Part shown: in pieces, positions 38,147 through 47,309 of the stretch
Layout of the letters: each line of letters starts with the position of its first letter
Position numbering within the stretch: the first letter of the stretch is position 1
The notes under the pieces: model-generated
What the model saw: the letters and a program-made list of their open reading frames with translations, nothing else
What the model was told of the DNA's origin: nothing
Database searches by the model: none
Origin: Streptomyces sp. 71268
GTDB taxonomy: Bacteria; Actinomycetota; Actinomycetes; Streptomycetales; Streptomycetaceae
Direction of reading: 5' to 3'
Length of the DNA stretch: 64,000 nt
Assembly: GCF_029392895.1 (NCBI RefSeq)
Contig: NZ_CP114200.1
Span: 2,015,001 to 2,079,000, forward strand
Made by a program: the position numbers and the translations under genes

Positions 38147-41100
38147 TCAGCCGCGCGGCTTCTCCCGCATCTCGTACGTCGCGATGACGTCGTCGACCTT
38201 GATGTCGTTGAAGTTGCCGAGGTTGATACCACCCTCGAACCCTTCGCGGATCTCGGTGACGTCGTCCTTGAAGCGGCGCAGGCCCTCGATGTTGAGGTTC
38301 TCCGCCACGACCTTGCCGTCGCGCAGCAGGCGTGCCTTGGTGTTGCGCTTGACCTCGCCGGAGCGGATGAGGACACCCGCGATGTTGCCGAGCTTGGAGG
38401 AGCGGAAGACCTCGCGGATCTCCGCCGTGCCCAGCTCGACCTCTTCGTACTCCGGCTTGAGCATGCCCTTGAGGGCCGCCTCGATCTCCTCGATCACCTG
38501 GTAGATGACCGAGTAGTACCGGACGTCGACACCCTCGCGCTCGGCCGCCGACGTGGCGCGGCCCTCGGCCCGCACGTTGAAGCCGATGACGATGGCGTCG
38601 GAGCCCGCCGCCAGGTCGATGTCGGTCTCGGTGACCGCACCCACACCGCGGTGCAGGATGCGCAGGTCCACCTCTTCGCCGACGTCGAGCTGGAGCAGCG
38701 AGGACTCCAGGGCCTCGACCGAACCGGACGCGTCGCCCTTGATGATGAGGTTGAGCTGCTGCACCTCGCCGGCCTTGAGCACCTTGTCCAGGTCCTCCAG
38801 GGAGACCCGGCGGGTGCGCTTGGCGAACGCGGCGTTGCGCTCGCGGGCCGCACGCTTCTCGGCGATCTGCCGAGCCGTCCGGTCCTCGTCGACGACCAGG
38901 AAGTTGTCGCCAGCGCCCGGCACGTTGGTCAGACCGAGCACCAGGACCGGGGTCGAGGGGCCGGCCTCTTCGAGCTGGGCGCCGGTGTCGTCGAGCATCG
39001 CCCGGACCCTGCCGTACGCGTCGCCCGCCACCATCGTGTCGCCGACGCGCAGGGTGCCGCGCTGGACCAGCACGGTGGCCACGGCGCCACGGCCACGGTC
39101 GAGGTGGGCCTCGATCGCGATGCCCTGCGCGTCCTGCTCCGCGTTGGCGCGCAGGTCGAGCGAGGCGTCAGCGGTCAGGACGACCGCCTCCAGGAGCTGG
39201 TCGATGTTGAGGCCCTGACGCGCGGAGATGTCGACGAACATGGTGTCGCCGCCGTACTCCTCGGCCACCAGACCGAACTCGGTGAGCTGACCGCGCACCT
39301 TGGTCGGGTCGGCACCCTCGACGTCGATCTTGTTCACCGCGACCACGATCGGCACGTCGGCCGCCTTGGCGTGGTTGAGCGCCTCGATCGTCTGCGGCAT
39401 CACACCGTCGTTGGCGGCCACCACGAGGATCGCGATGTCCGTCGACTTCGCACCACGGGCACGCATGGCGGTGAACGCCTCGTGACCCGGGGTGTCGATG
39501 AAGGTGATCTTGCGCTCTTCGTTGTTGACCTCGGTCGAGACCTGGTACGCACCGATGTGCTGGGTGATGCCACCAGCCTCGCCCGCGACCACGTTGGTCT
39601 TGCGGATCGCGTCGAGCAGTCGCGTCTTACCGTGGTCGACGTGACCCATGACGGTCACCACCGGCGGACGCGCGACGAGCATGTCCTCGCCGCCCTCGTT
39701 CTCGCCGAACTCGATGTCGAAGGACTCGAGCAGCTCGCGGTCCTCCTCCTCCGGGCTGACGATCTCGACGTTGTAGTTCATCTCGTCGGCGAGGAGCTGC
39801 AGCGTCTCGTCCGAGACCGACTGGGTCGCGGTGACCATCTCACCGAGGTTGAGCATCACGGCGACGAGCGACGCCGGGTTGGCGTTGATCTTCTCCGCGA
39901 AGTCGGTGAGCGAGGCACCACGCGACAGGCGGACGGTCTGTCCGTTGCCGCGCGGCAGCATCACGCCGCCGACCGACGGGGCCTGCATGGCCTCGTACTC
40001 CTGGCGCCGCTGCCGCTTCGACTTGCGACCGCGCCGCGCCGGACCGCCGGGACGACCGAACGCGCCCTGCGTGCCACCACGGCCACCCGGGCCACCGGGA
40101 CGACCGCCGAAGCCGGGACGGCCACCGAAGCCGCCGCCACCGCCACCGGGACGACCGGCGAAACCGCCGCCGCCACCGGGACGACCGCCGCCACCGCCAC
40201 CACCGGGACGACCGGCGAAACCGCCGCCGCCACCGGGACGGCCAGCGCCACCGCCACCACCGGGGCGACCAGCGCCACCGGGGCCACGACCGCCGCCACC
40301 GGGGCCCGGACGCGGACCCGCGGCCGGACGCTGCGGCATCATGCCCGGGTTCGGACGGTTACCACCGGGGCCACCAGGGCCGCCACCGGGACGCGGGACG
40401 CCGCCGGGGCCGCTCTGCGGACGGGGCATCGAGCCGGGGCTCGGACGGGCGCCGCTCGGACCGGGACGCGGACCGGCGTGACCGCCCTGACCGCCACCCT
40501 GCGGGCGCGGACCACCCTGGCTCTGACCACCGGGGCCGGGCCGCGGGCCACCCGGACGGGGCGCCTGCGGGCGGGACATGCCGGTGCTGCCGCCGGAGGT
40601 GAAGGGGTTGTTGCCCGGGCGCGGGCCGGAGGGGCGCCCGCCCGGACGGGGAGCGCCACCCTGGCCGCCGGGACGCGGCGCGCCGGAGCGCCCGCCACCC
40701 TGACCCTGACCGCCGCCCTGACCGGGCGTGCTGGGACGGGCGCTGGGACGCGGGCCCGGCGTCGCGCCGGGCTTGGCGCCACTGGGCCTGGGGGACGCGG
40801 CCGGAGCCGCGGGGGGCGCGGTGAACTCGGGCTGCGCCGGCGCGGACGGCGCCGCCGGGGCGGGGCCGGGGCGCGGAGCCGAGGCCGGCGTCGGGCTCTT
40901 CGGGCCCGGAGTGGGGCGCGGACCCGGCGTGGGGGCCGCACCAGTGCCGCCCGCGGGACCGCTCGACGCCGGCTTGGGGCCGGGCGTCGGGGCCTTCGGG
41001 GCAGCGGGACGGGCCGCCTGCGGAGACGGCGCAGACGGCTTGGCGGGCGACGCCTTGCGCGGCGCCGCGGGCTTGCCAGCGGAACGGCCGGAACCGTTGC

Positions 41101-41257
41101 CCTGCTGGAAAGCGTCAGTCAACTTGCGCACAACCGGCGCCTCGATCGTCGAGGACGCTGAACGTACGAATTCACCGAGTTCAGTGAGCTTGGCCATGAC
41201 GACCTTGCTCTCGACGCCGAACTCCTTAGCGAGTTCGTATACCCGGACCTTAGCCAC
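38147..41257 (-). CDS. infB: translation initiation factor IF-2
   Basis: 1036-aa GTPase that delivers fMet-tRNA to the 30S subunit. An IF2_N helical motif ([17 protein letters not shown]) opens the protein. A very long Pro/Ala/Gly arm follows to about residue 420, including a stretch of RPGGGGG-type repeats. The G domain has G1 GHVDHGKT, G3 DTPGHEAF and G4 NKID, followed by domains II-IV. The GTG at 41257 is chosen because AAAAGGAG precedes it by 6 nt. The long arm is typical of Streptomyces IF-2. Confidence 0.98.
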   Translation of the reverse strand: MAKVRVYELAKEFGVESKVVMAKLTELGEFVRSASSTIEAPVVRKLTDAFQQGNGSGRSAGKPAAPRKASPAKPSAPSPQAARPAAPKAPTPGPKPASSGPAGGTGAAPTPGPRPTPGPKSPTPASAPRPGPAPAAPSAPAQPEFTAPPAAPAASPRPSGAKPGATPGPRPSARPSTPGQGGGQGQGGGRSGAPRPGGQGGAPRPGGRPSGPRPGNNPFTSGGSTGMSRPQAPRPGGPRPGPGGQSQGGPRPQGGGQGGHAGPRPGPSGARPSPGSMPRPQSGPGGVPRPGGGPGGPGGNRPNPGMMPQRPAAGPRPGPGGGGRGPGGAGRPGGGGGAGRPGGGGGFAGRPGGGGGGGRPGGGGGFAGRPGGGGGGFGGRPGFGGRPGGPGGRGGTQGAFGRPGGPARRGRKSKRQRRQEYEAMQAPSVGGVMLPRGNGQTVRLSRGASLTDFAEKINANPASLVAVMLNLGEMVTATQSVSDETLQLLADEMNYNVEIVSPEEEDRELLESFDIEFGENEGGEDMLVARPPVVTVMGHVDHGKTRLLDAIRKTNVVAGEAGGITQHIGAYQVSTEVNNEERKITFIDTPGHEAFTAMRARGAKSTDIAILVVAANDGVMPQTIEALNHAKAADVPIVVAVNKIDVEGADPTKVRGQLTEFGLVAEEYGGDTMFVDISARQGLNIDQLLEAVVLTADASLDLRANAEQDAQGIAIEAHLDRGRGAVATVLVQRGTLRVGDTMVAGDAYGRVRAMLDDTGAQLEEAGPSTPVLVLGLTNVPGAGDNFLVVDEDRTARQIAEKRAARERNAAFAKRTRRVSLEDLDKVLKAGEVQQLNLIIKGDASGSVEALESSLLQLDVGEEVDLRILHRGVGAVTETDIDLAAGSDAIVIGFNVRAEGRATSAAEREGVDVRYYSVIYQVIEEIEAALKGMLKPEYEEVELGTAEIREVFRSSKLGNIAGVLIRSGEVKRNTKARLLRDGKVVAENLNIEGLRRFKDDVTEIREGFEGGINLGNFNDIKVDDVIATYEMREKPRG

Positions 41258-41309
41258 ATCGCTCCTTTTAGGTCCGGGGTTCACCGCCGGACCGTCGCTA
41301 CTTCATGGG

Positions 41310-41342
41310 CGTACTCATCGCGTACTCATCGAGTGCTCATCG
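41310..41342. repeat. three tandem 11-bp repeats upstream of infB
   Basis: CGTACTCATCG occurs twice in a row (41310-41331), followed by AGTGCTCATCG (41332-41342). The run lies in the 153-bp ylxR-infB spacer, about 55 nt upstream of the infB start. The function is unknown; it could be in the infB leader RNA. Confidence 0.7.
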
Positions 41343-41410
41343 CAATCTCGACCTACTTCCAACTCGCGAGGTACCTGACCGCACGGTGTCCCGTGCCGTT
41401 CTTCCAACTC

Positions 41411-41689
41411 TTACGGTGTTACCTGCTCGACGTAGCCCCGCAAGGCGGTCGTGTCGAGCGGGCCCTGGACCCGGAAGGCCCGGGGAAACGCCCGGCGGCG
41501 AACCGCCAGGTCGTGACAGACCAGTGTCGGGTGCACGTACGCACCCCGGCCGGGCAGCGTACCGCGCTGATCGGGGACACATCCGCCCTCGACCACCACG
41601 ATGCGCAGTAGATCGCCCTTTACCGCACGCTCCCGACATCCCACACAGGTTCGTTCAGGGCATGCGCTGACGCGCGTCCGGCCAGACAC
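41411..41689 (-). CDS. ylxR: YlxR family RNA-binding protein
   Basis: 92-aa DUF448/YlxR protein. The diagnostic RTCVGCRERAVKGDLLRIV (residues about 13-31) and LPGRGAYVHP (about 44-53) are present, with a Cys in each half. YlxR proteins are nucleoid- or RNA-associated and usually follow nusA directly. Here nearly 1 kb separates them. The GTG at 41689 is the first plausible start; a second GTC-to-GTG choice is not available. Confidence 0.93.
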   Translation of the reverse strand: MSGRTRVSACPERTCVGCRERAVKGDLLRIVVVEGGCVPDQRGTLPGRGAYVHPTLVCHDLAVRRRAFPRAFRVQGPLDTTALRGYVEQVTP

Positions 41690-41860
41690 TGTTTTAGTCT
41701 ACCTCCCCGCGTCGACCCCACCCGTTTAGGGCAACGATCGAACGGTCGTCGTTATGCCGCTTCGCTGAGCCCGTCGCTCGCTCGGCGACGACTCCGCGTT
41801 CCTGGTGCCGCACAGCGTGCGACACCGGCCCACCAACCGGACACGGCCGGCATCCAGCCG

Positions 41861-42047
41861 CCCCGTGCCCCGTGCCCCGTGCCCCGTGCCCCGTGCCCCG
41901 TGCCCCGTGCCCCGTGCCCCGTGCCCCGTGCCCCGTGCCCCCAGGCAGCATCGCCGCTCCGTGCTCCGTGCTCCGTGCTCCGTGCTCCGTGCTCCGTGCT
42001 CCGTGCTCCGTGCTCCGTGCTCCGTGCTCCGTGCTCCGGCCAGTCTC
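41861..42047 (+). repeat. composite heptamer element: (CCCCGTG)11 - linker - (CTCCGTG)12
   Basis: Eleven CCCCGTG units (41861-41937), the linker CCCCCAGGCAGCATCGCCG (41938-41956) and twelve CTCCGTG units (41957-42040), ending in CTCCGGC. It lies in the nusA-ylxR spacer, 170 bp upstream of ylxR. It has the same order and nearly the same linker as the element at 25927. Confidence 0.96.
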
Positions 42048-42675
42048 GCCGTGCGGGGGCTGCGGTGGGCGACGGTGCCGCATGTCTCGAGGGGTCGGGC
42101 CCCGAGGCTTCAGGGTGCCGAGCCTCAGGCTCCGGGCGCTTGGCGGCGGGACCGTGTGGATGGAGATCACGGGGTGGTGAGACCCTGTGCCGCCCCGCTC
42201 GCGCCCACTGGCCGCCGGTTCTACGTCGCTGGCTCCGACACGCGGCCCACTCGGCGAACGTGGCCGCTGGGCTCCCTGCCTCGCTCTGCGTGCTGGACGC
42301 CCCGCTTGGCGCAGTCGGCGACTTCGGCGTACGAGGGGTACGACGCGAGCCGGGTCCGGAGGCGGGGCGCCGGATCGTCGGGCCCACGAGAGGGGCGGTT
42401 CTGGCCCGATGCGATTGGGTGACGGTCTCGTTCCGGGGCCCGCCATCCAGTGCCGGCGCGCCGTACGCATGGCGCCACGTTCCATATCGGCTCCGCCCCG
42501 GGGCGGAGCGCTCGGCAGCAGTGCGCCAACCGGCCCGCTCCGTGGCGCATGACACACGAGCGGCGTGCGCCGCACGCCCCCCGTACAGGCTCGTGCGCCC
42601 TCGCGCGGACCCGCAGCCTCCGCACCGGCCCCGCGCGCTCCGTCGTACCCCCGCGCGACCGCGCGGGCGTGGGGC
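42048..42675. other. remainder of the enlarged nusA-ylxR spacer
   Basis: 628 bp with no supportable gene on either strand and no transposase remnant that I can recognise. Long open frames run through in several phases because of the GC content. A promoter for ylxR-infB could be here, but I cannot point to one. Confidence 0.4.
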
Positions 42676-43680
42676 TCAGCTCTGGCCGGCCGGCTGCTGC
42701 TCGGTGTCGGGGCGGATGTCGATGCGCCAACCCGTGAGACGCGCGGCGAGGCGGGCGTTCTGCCCCTCCTTGCCGATGGCGAGCGAGAGCTGGTAGTCCG
42801 GCACCGTCACGCGCGCGGAACGCGCCGACAGGTCCACGACCTCCACCTTGCTGACCCGCGCCGGCGACAGCGCGTTGGCCACCAGCTCGGCCGGGTCGTC
42901 CGACCAGTCCACGATGTCGATCTTCTCGCCGTGCAACTCCGCCATCACGTTGCGCACCCGCCCGCCCATCGGACCGATGCAGGCACCCTTGGCATTGAGA
43001 CCGGAACGGGTGGAGCGTACGGCGATCTTCGTACGGTGCCCCGCCTCACGCGCGATGGCCGCGATCTCCACCGAGCCGTCCGCGATCTCCGGCACCTCCA
43101 GCGCGAAGAGCTTGCGCACGAGGTTGGGGTGGGTCCGCGAGAGCGTGACCGACGGGCCGCGTACGCCCTTGGCCACCCGAACGACGTAGGTGCGCAGGCG
43201 GGTGCCGTGGGTGTACTCCTCGCCGGGGACCTGCTCCTGCACCGGCAGGATGGCCTCCAGCTTGCCGATGTCCACCAGCACGTTCTTGGGGTCCTTGCCC
43301 TGCTGGACGATGCCCGCGACGACATCGCCCTCGCGCCCCGCGTACTCACCGAAGGTCACCTCTTCCTCGGCGTCCCGCAGGCGCTGCAGGATGACCTGCT
43401 TGGCGGTCGTCGCGGCGATCCGCCCGAACCCGGACGGCGTGTCGTCGAACTCCTGCGGCTCGGCGCCCTCCTGGGCGTCCTCCAGGTCGGCGGCGTCCTC
43501 CTTCGCCCACACCGTCACGTGACCGGTCTGGCGATCCAGCTCAACGCGCGCCTGCCGGCGGCTGCCCTCGGTGCGGTGGTACGCGATGAGGAGGGCCGCC
43601 TCGATCGCCTCGACCAGCAGGTCGAACGAGATCTCCTTCTCCCGCACCAGACCCCGCAGGGCACTCATGTCGATGTCCAC
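42676..43680 (-). CDS. nusA: transcription termination/antitermination factor NusA
   Basis: 334-aa RNA polymerase-binding protein. The N-terminal domain ([27 protein letters not shown]), S1 domain, KH1 ([31 protein letters not shown], about 215-245) and KH2 ([21 protein letters not shown]) are in order. It lacks the C-terminal acidic repeats of E. coli NusA, as usual for actinobacteria. It starts 2 nt after the rimP stop and is surely cotranscribed with it. Confidence 0.97.
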   Translation of the reverse strand: MDIDMSALRGLVREKEISFDLLVEAIEAALLIAYHRTEGSRRQARVELDRQTGHVTVWAKEDAADLEDAQEGAEPQEFDDTPSGFGRIAATTAKQVILQRLRDAEEEVTFGEYAGREGDVVAGIVQQGKDPKNVLVDIGKLEAILPVQEQVPGEEYTHGTRLRTYVVRVAKGVRGPSVTLSRTHPNLVRKLFALEVPEIADGSVEIAAIAREAGHRTKIAVRSTRSGLNAKGACIGPMGGRVRNVMAELHGEKIDIVDWSDDPAELVANALSPARVSKVEVVDLSARSARVTVPDYQLSLAIGKEGQNARLAARLTGWRIDIRPDTEQQPAGQS

Positions 43681-43682
43681 GG

Positions 43683-44198
43683 CTACGCCTCCTCTTGGCT
43701 CTCGTCGTTCTGCTTCTCACTGGCCTTGCGATTGAACTCGATCTCCACTCGTGCCTTGGAGATCTCGCTGAAGGCAAGGCGGCGCTCCGTGGGCTTGCGA
43801 CCCTTCACACCCGGGACCTCCAGGTCGAGCCCGTCGGCGTCCACCGCGACGATCCGGGCGAGCAACTCCCCGCCCTCGACGAGCTGTGCCTTCATGAGGC
43901 GACCTGTGGCGCGGCGGTAGTGGCGCGGCTCGGTCAACGGCCGGTCGGCGCCGGGCGAGGTGACCTCAAGGACGTACGGTGCGCCGCCCATGACGTCCGT
44001 TTCGTCGAGGGTCTGCGAGACCGCTCGGCTCAACTCCGCACACGCGTCCAACTGCACGCCCTCGTCGGAGTCCACCACGATACGGAGCACGCGCCGCTTC
44101 CCGGCCGGGGTCACCTCGATCTCTTCCAGATCCAGGTCCCGCGCGCTGACAAGCGGTGTCAGCAGTCCGCGCAGCCTCTCGCTCTGGGTGGTGCTCAT
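43683..44198 (-). CDS. rimP: ribosome maturation factor RimP
   Basis: 171-aa protein needed for 30S maturation. N-terminal domain: [29 protein letters not shown]. The middle [26 protein letters not shown] and [14 protein letters not shown] are diagnostic. A C-terminal SH3-like domain and acidic tail follow. The ATG at 44198 has GAGGAG upstream. It is first in the minus-strand operon, divergent from the lipoprotein gene over 207 bp without heptamer repeats. Confidence 0.95.
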   Translation of the reverse strand: MSTTQSERLRGLLTPLVSARDLDLEEIEVTPAGKRRVLRIVVDSDEGVQLDACAELSRAVSQTLDETDVMGGAPYVLEVTSPGADRPLTEPRHYRRATGRLMKAQLVEGGELLARIVAVDADGLDLEVPGVKGRKPTERRLAFSEISKARVEIEFNRKASEKQNDESQEEA

Positions 44199-44405
44199 CC
44201 GGGTGACTCCTCGGCCGCGTGTGCTGTTGTGGGAACGTCGCGTGTCAGACCAAAGCCTAGCTGTTCCGACGACGGGCTGACGATTCGGCAGTCGCGTCGC
44301 GCCCCGTCCCCGTGGTGCGGGCCGTACGGGGCGGCCTGCGGCGGGGGCAGCGGCACTGTGACGCGTGTGATGGGTACGCTCGCCTGCGGTGATCACGAGC
44401 AGGGG

Positions 44406-44966
44406 ATGAGGAACGTGCCGCTCACGAGAACAGCGTCAGGCCCCACGGGCCCGCGCAGACGCAGCCTGCTCGCGCTCGCCGGCGGCTCGGTCGGGGCCGT
44501 CGGCGTCGGGGCGTTTCTGACCGGCTGCACCGACGGTAGCGACGACGGGGCCGACTCGGACGGGCGAGCCTCGGCCGACGAACGCCTGCGCGGCGAGGCG
44601 GCCCGAGGCTCACTCAACCTGCTCGCCCACTACGACGCGACCATCACGGCGCACCCCGCACTCGCCAACCGGCTCCGTCCGCTCCGTAGCGAAGTGGCTC
44701 GACACGCCGAGGCGTTCGGCTCGCCCCCGCCGTCGGCTTCCGCGTCCCCCTCCGCGACCCGTGAAGGGAGCGGCCCACGCCGCACCGTCGAGGTGCCCCG
44801 GGACGCCCGCAGGGCGCTGACCACACTGGCCACGGCGGAGCGCCGGACGGCGGACGCGCGCACGGCGGCCCTCGCCACCGCCTCGCCCGAACTCGCCCGG
44901 CTCCTCGCCTCCGTAGCCGCCAGCGGCGCGGCTCACGCCTACCTGCTGGCGGAGAGCCACACGTGA
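44406..44966 (+). CDS. Tat-type lipoprotein
   Basis: 186-aa exported protein. The N-terminus has twin arginines (GPRRRSLLALAGG), a hydrophobic stretch and a lipobox LTGC near residue 39, so it is probably a Tat-dependent lipoprotein. The rest is Ala/Arg/Ser-rich and helical (SLNLLAHYDATITAHP, ALTTLATAERRTADARTAAL) and resembles ferritin-like helical-bundle proteins often found here, but metal ligands are not obvious. Start ATG 44406; a GTG at 44415 is possible. It probably pairs functionally with the ferritin-like gene at 45284. Confidence 0.75.
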   Translation: MRNVPLTRTASGPTGPRRRSLLALAGGSVGAVGVGAFLTGCTDGSDDGADSDGRASADERLRGEAARGSLNLLAHYDATITAHPALANRLRPLRSEVARHAEAFGSPPPSASASPSATREGSGPRRTVEVPRDARRALTTLATAERRTADARTAALATASPELARLLASVAASGAAHAYLLAESHT

Positions 44967-44990
44967 GCCCCCGGAGCGGAGCGCCGCGTC

Positions 44991-45010
44991 GGGTCGGGTC
45001 GGGTCGGGTC
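44991..45010 (+). repeat. pentamer repeat, GGGTC x4
   Basis: Four tandem GGGTC units with a further GG, 25 bp after the lipoprotein stop. GGG tracts separated by TC fit the short-loop G-quadruplex pattern. It is a second, unrelated simple repeat, 100 bp before the heptamer array. Confidence 0.85.
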
Positions 45011-45108
45011 GGCCAGCGCCTCGCCCACACCGTCCGTGCGCCACGGGGCGCGGGGCGGGGCGTGTGGAGGGTGCGGCGCTCGGGGCGTGCGAGACCGTCC
45101 GGCGCGGC

Positions 45109-45192
45109 CACGGAGCACGGAGCACGGAGCACGGAGCACGGAGCACGGAGCACGGAGCACGGAGCACGGAGCACGGAGCACGGAGCACGGAG
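45109..45192 (-). repeat. heptamer array, GGAGCAC (CTCCGTG) x12
   Basis: Twelve perfect CACGGAG units on the plus strand between the lipoprotein and the ferritin-like gene, both on the plus strand. It has no CCCCGTG module or linker. Twelve units is also the count in the two large composite elements. Confidence 0.95.
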
Positions 45193-45283
45193 CATCCGAC
45201 GATGACGGGCTGACGTGCCGCACCGCAAGTCAGGGACGAGACGAACCGCGCAGTGGACGGGACATGGCAGAAAGGTCGCCCAT

Positions 45284-45847
45284 ATGAGCAGGGCCCGACA
45301 GCGTACGGCGGAGGCCGGTGGCGTCAACAGCGCCATGGCCGCCGAAGGCAGCGCGCGCGAACGGAGCCGCGACGCGTCGACGGAGCCCACGCTGCGGGCT
45401 ACCCAGGCGGCTCTGGCGGCTGAACATGCCGCCGTCTACGGATACGGCGTGGTCGGCGGTCGCATTGAGGACCAGCGGCTACCCGAGGCACGCGAGGGCC
45501 TGACGGCCCACCGGGCACGCCGGGACGCGCTGGAGCGCGACGTGCGGGCCCTCAAGGGCGAGCCCGTCAGCTCCGCAGCCGCCTACGCGCTGCCCTTCCC
45601 CGTACCTGACGCCGCCGCGGCAGCCCGGCTCGCGGGCGAGATCGAAGCCCGGCTCTGCTCCGTCTACGCCGACCTGGTCCGGGCCGCCGAGGGCGCAGCC
45701 CGCCGGGAAGCCGCCGCCGCTCTGCGCGAGGCAGCGGTGCGAGCGGTGCGCTGGCGCGGCAGCAGCGTAACCTTCCCTGGGCTCACCGAACGGGCTGCCG
45801 GCGGCGTTCCCTCAACCACCACGAGCGACGTAGCCGACGCGTTGTGA
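45284..45847 (+). CDS. ferritin-like (DUF4439) domain protein
   Basis: 187-aa cytoplasmic helical-bundle protein. The core TLRATQAALAAEHAAVYGYGVVGGRI (about residues 38-63) with its Glu-His pair, then LTAHRARRDAL, matches the ferritin-like DUF4439 family that follows rimP in Streptomyces. The role is unproven. ATG 45284 is weakly supported by AAAGG; an internal ATG at 45335 just before the core is an alternative start. The array at 45109 separates it from the lipoprotein gene. Confidence 0.82.
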   Translation: MSRARQRTAEAGGVNSAMAAEGSARERSRDASTEPTLRATQAALAAEHAAVYGYGVVGGRIEDQRLPEAREGLTAHRARRDALERDVRALKGEPVSSAAAYALPFPVPDAAAAARLAGEIEARLCSVYADLVRAAEGAARREAAAALREAAVRAVRWRGSSVTFPGLTERAAGGVPSTTTSDVADAL

Positions 45848-46012
45848 GGCGCCGTTCAGCGGCCTCCGGCCGCGCGGGAGTGACGGGGCTCCGGAACGGG
45901 AGAGGGCACGCTCTCGCGGCGTACGGCGCGAGTCGTCCCCGTCCCCGCCCCGCTGGAGCACCGAGCACGCCGGCTCCGCGCCCGCCCATCCGAGCACGGC
46001 GCCACCGCCCCG

Positions 46013-46047
46013 CACGGGGCACGGGGCACGGGGCACGGGGCACGGGG
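46013..46047. repeat. heptamer array, GGGGCAC x5
   Basis: Five perfect CACGGGG units between the ferritin-like and APH-fold genes, both on the plus strand. Five G4 tracts lie on the coding strand, so the transcript itself would carry the G-rich form. The rest of the 372-bp spacer shows no gene. Confidence 0.93.
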
Positions 46048-46219
46048 CAGGCTAATCGTCGGTGAGCAGGTGCGAGAGCGGGACGTCCGGGAGGTGCGCG
46101 TGCACGCCTCGTTCCGCGCAGCGGAGGCAGACTGTCGCCGCACGGTGGCGGGCCGCACTGGGGCGGCGGGGCACGTTCGTACGCGGCACCGTCAGGTAAC
46201 GGAAAGGGACAGCTCGGGA

Positions 46220-47173
46220 ATGGCAACAGCACCGCACGAGGGTGGCTCGGGGTCCACGGGAGGAGTTCCGGTGGAACCGCCGCAGCGCCTGGCCCGCGCT
46301 GTACAGGACGAACACGGGGCAGCTGGCGGAGCCTGGCTGGCGACCGTGCCCGAGCGCGTCCAGGGCCTGCTCGACCGCTGGAAGCTGACCGTCGAGCGGG
46401 TCTGGACACCGGGTGGCCGCGGGAGCCTGCTGGTGCTGGTGTACCAAGCCGACGGGGCTCCGGCCGTACTCAAGCTCGGCGCGAACGCGGAGCGCGTCGA
46501 GCGCGAGTGCGCCGCGCTCACTCACTGGGGCGGCTCCGGCGCCGTACGGATCCTGCGGAGCGAGTGCCCCGAGGGTGCCCTGTTGCTCGAACGGCTGCAC
46601 GGCGAGGTGAGTCTGCGCTCCCTCCCGGAACCGAAGTCCATGCTGGAGGCGGCCGAAACGGTTCGGCGCTTGTGGGTGCCGCCGCCAACGGGGCATGCGT
46701 TCCCCTCCGTCTCCGACCACACGGCCGCCCAGGCCGCGGCGCTACGCGCAGCACGCGACCAGCCCTGGGCAGCCGATGTCGGGCCACTGATCGACGAGGC
46801 ACTCGCGGTGCACGCCGAACTCATCGCCGCTTCGCCCGAGTCGCTGCTGCTGCACGGCGCATACCAGCAGGGCAAGGTACTCGCCGGCGATCGGACCCCC
46901 TGGCTCGCGATCGCGCCCGAGCCGGTCGTCGGGGAGCGCGCGTACGACCTGGCCTGGCTGGCTCGGGACCGTCTCGACACCTTGATCGCACTCCCCGGCG
47001 CCTCCAACGCCGCCCGCCGGCGCGTCAACAAGCTCGCCGACTCGCTGGAGCTGGACCGGGACCGCCTACGCGGCTGGGCCCTGTTCCGCTCCGTAGCCGC
47101 CGGCGTGCGGCGTCTGTCCCGGAGCGAGCGCGACGAGGGAGAGTTGCTGTTGGAGTTCGCGGGTTGGCTGTAG
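46220..47173 (+). CDS. APH-fold protein lacking catalytic residues (probable pseudokinase)
   Basis: 317-aa protein of the aminoglycoside/streptomycin-6-kinase fold. The ATP-site Lys85 (PAVLKLG) and helix-C Glu96 (ERECAAL) remain. The catalytic loop that should read HGDxxxxN is HGAYQQGKV (212-220), so Asp becomes Ala and Asn becomes Lys. The metal-site DPKP is APEP (232-235). The surrounding framework (PWLAIAPEPVVGERAYDLAWLARDR) is well kept, so the gene looks selected but not for phosphotransfer. I expect a binding or scaffold role. Start ATG 46220 is chosen because an open frame 150 bp longer has no support. Confidence 0.83.
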   Translation: MATAPHEGGSGSTGGVPVEPPQRLARAVQDEHGAAGGAWLATVPERVQGLLDRWKLTVERVWTPGGRGSLLVLVYQADGAPAVLKLGANAERVERECAALTHWGGSGAVRILRSECPEGALLLERLHGEVSLRSLPEPKSMLEAAETVRRLWVPPPTGHAFPSVSDHTAAQAAALRAARDQPWAADVGPLIDEALAVHAELIAASPESLLLHGAYQQGKVLAGDRTPWLAIAPEPVVGERAYDLAWLARDRLDTLIALPGASNAARRRVNKLADSLELDRDRLRGWALFRSVAAGVRRLSRSERDEGELLLEFAGWL

Positions 47174-47199
47174 CAGCCTCCCGCTCCGTGCATCCATCG

Positions 47200-47253
47200 C
47201 CCCGTGCCCCGTGCTCCGTGTCCGCCGCAGAGCACGGAGCACGGGGTACGGGG
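47200..47253. terminator. bidirectional hairpin built of inverted heptamers
   Basis: CCCCGTG, CCCCGTG and CTCCGTG (47200-47220) face CACGGAG, CACGGGG and TACGGGG (47233-47253), giving a 21-bp stem with one T-G pair and a 12-nt loop. It lies 27 bp after the APH-fold stop and 57 bp after the proS stop, between convergent genes. It is the only place where heptamers are inverted. Confidence 0.85.
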
Positions 47254-47309
47254 CACGGGTCCAAGCAAGACGGGGCGGGGGTACCGGCAGCGGCAGGCGC
47301 ACGGCGCCG

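Noticed and set aside
37778-41161. 1127-codon plus-strand open frame with Thr/Gly repeats
   Set aside because: Shadow of infB; the apparent repeats mirror the Gly/Pro-rich IF-2 arm.
41861-42047. CRISPR array
   Set aside because: Units are 7 bp with no spacers between them, and no cas genes are present.
46220-47173. Aminoglycoside resistance gene
   Set aside because: The catalytic Asp, the metal-binding Asn and the Asp of DPK are absent, so phosphotransfer is not expected.
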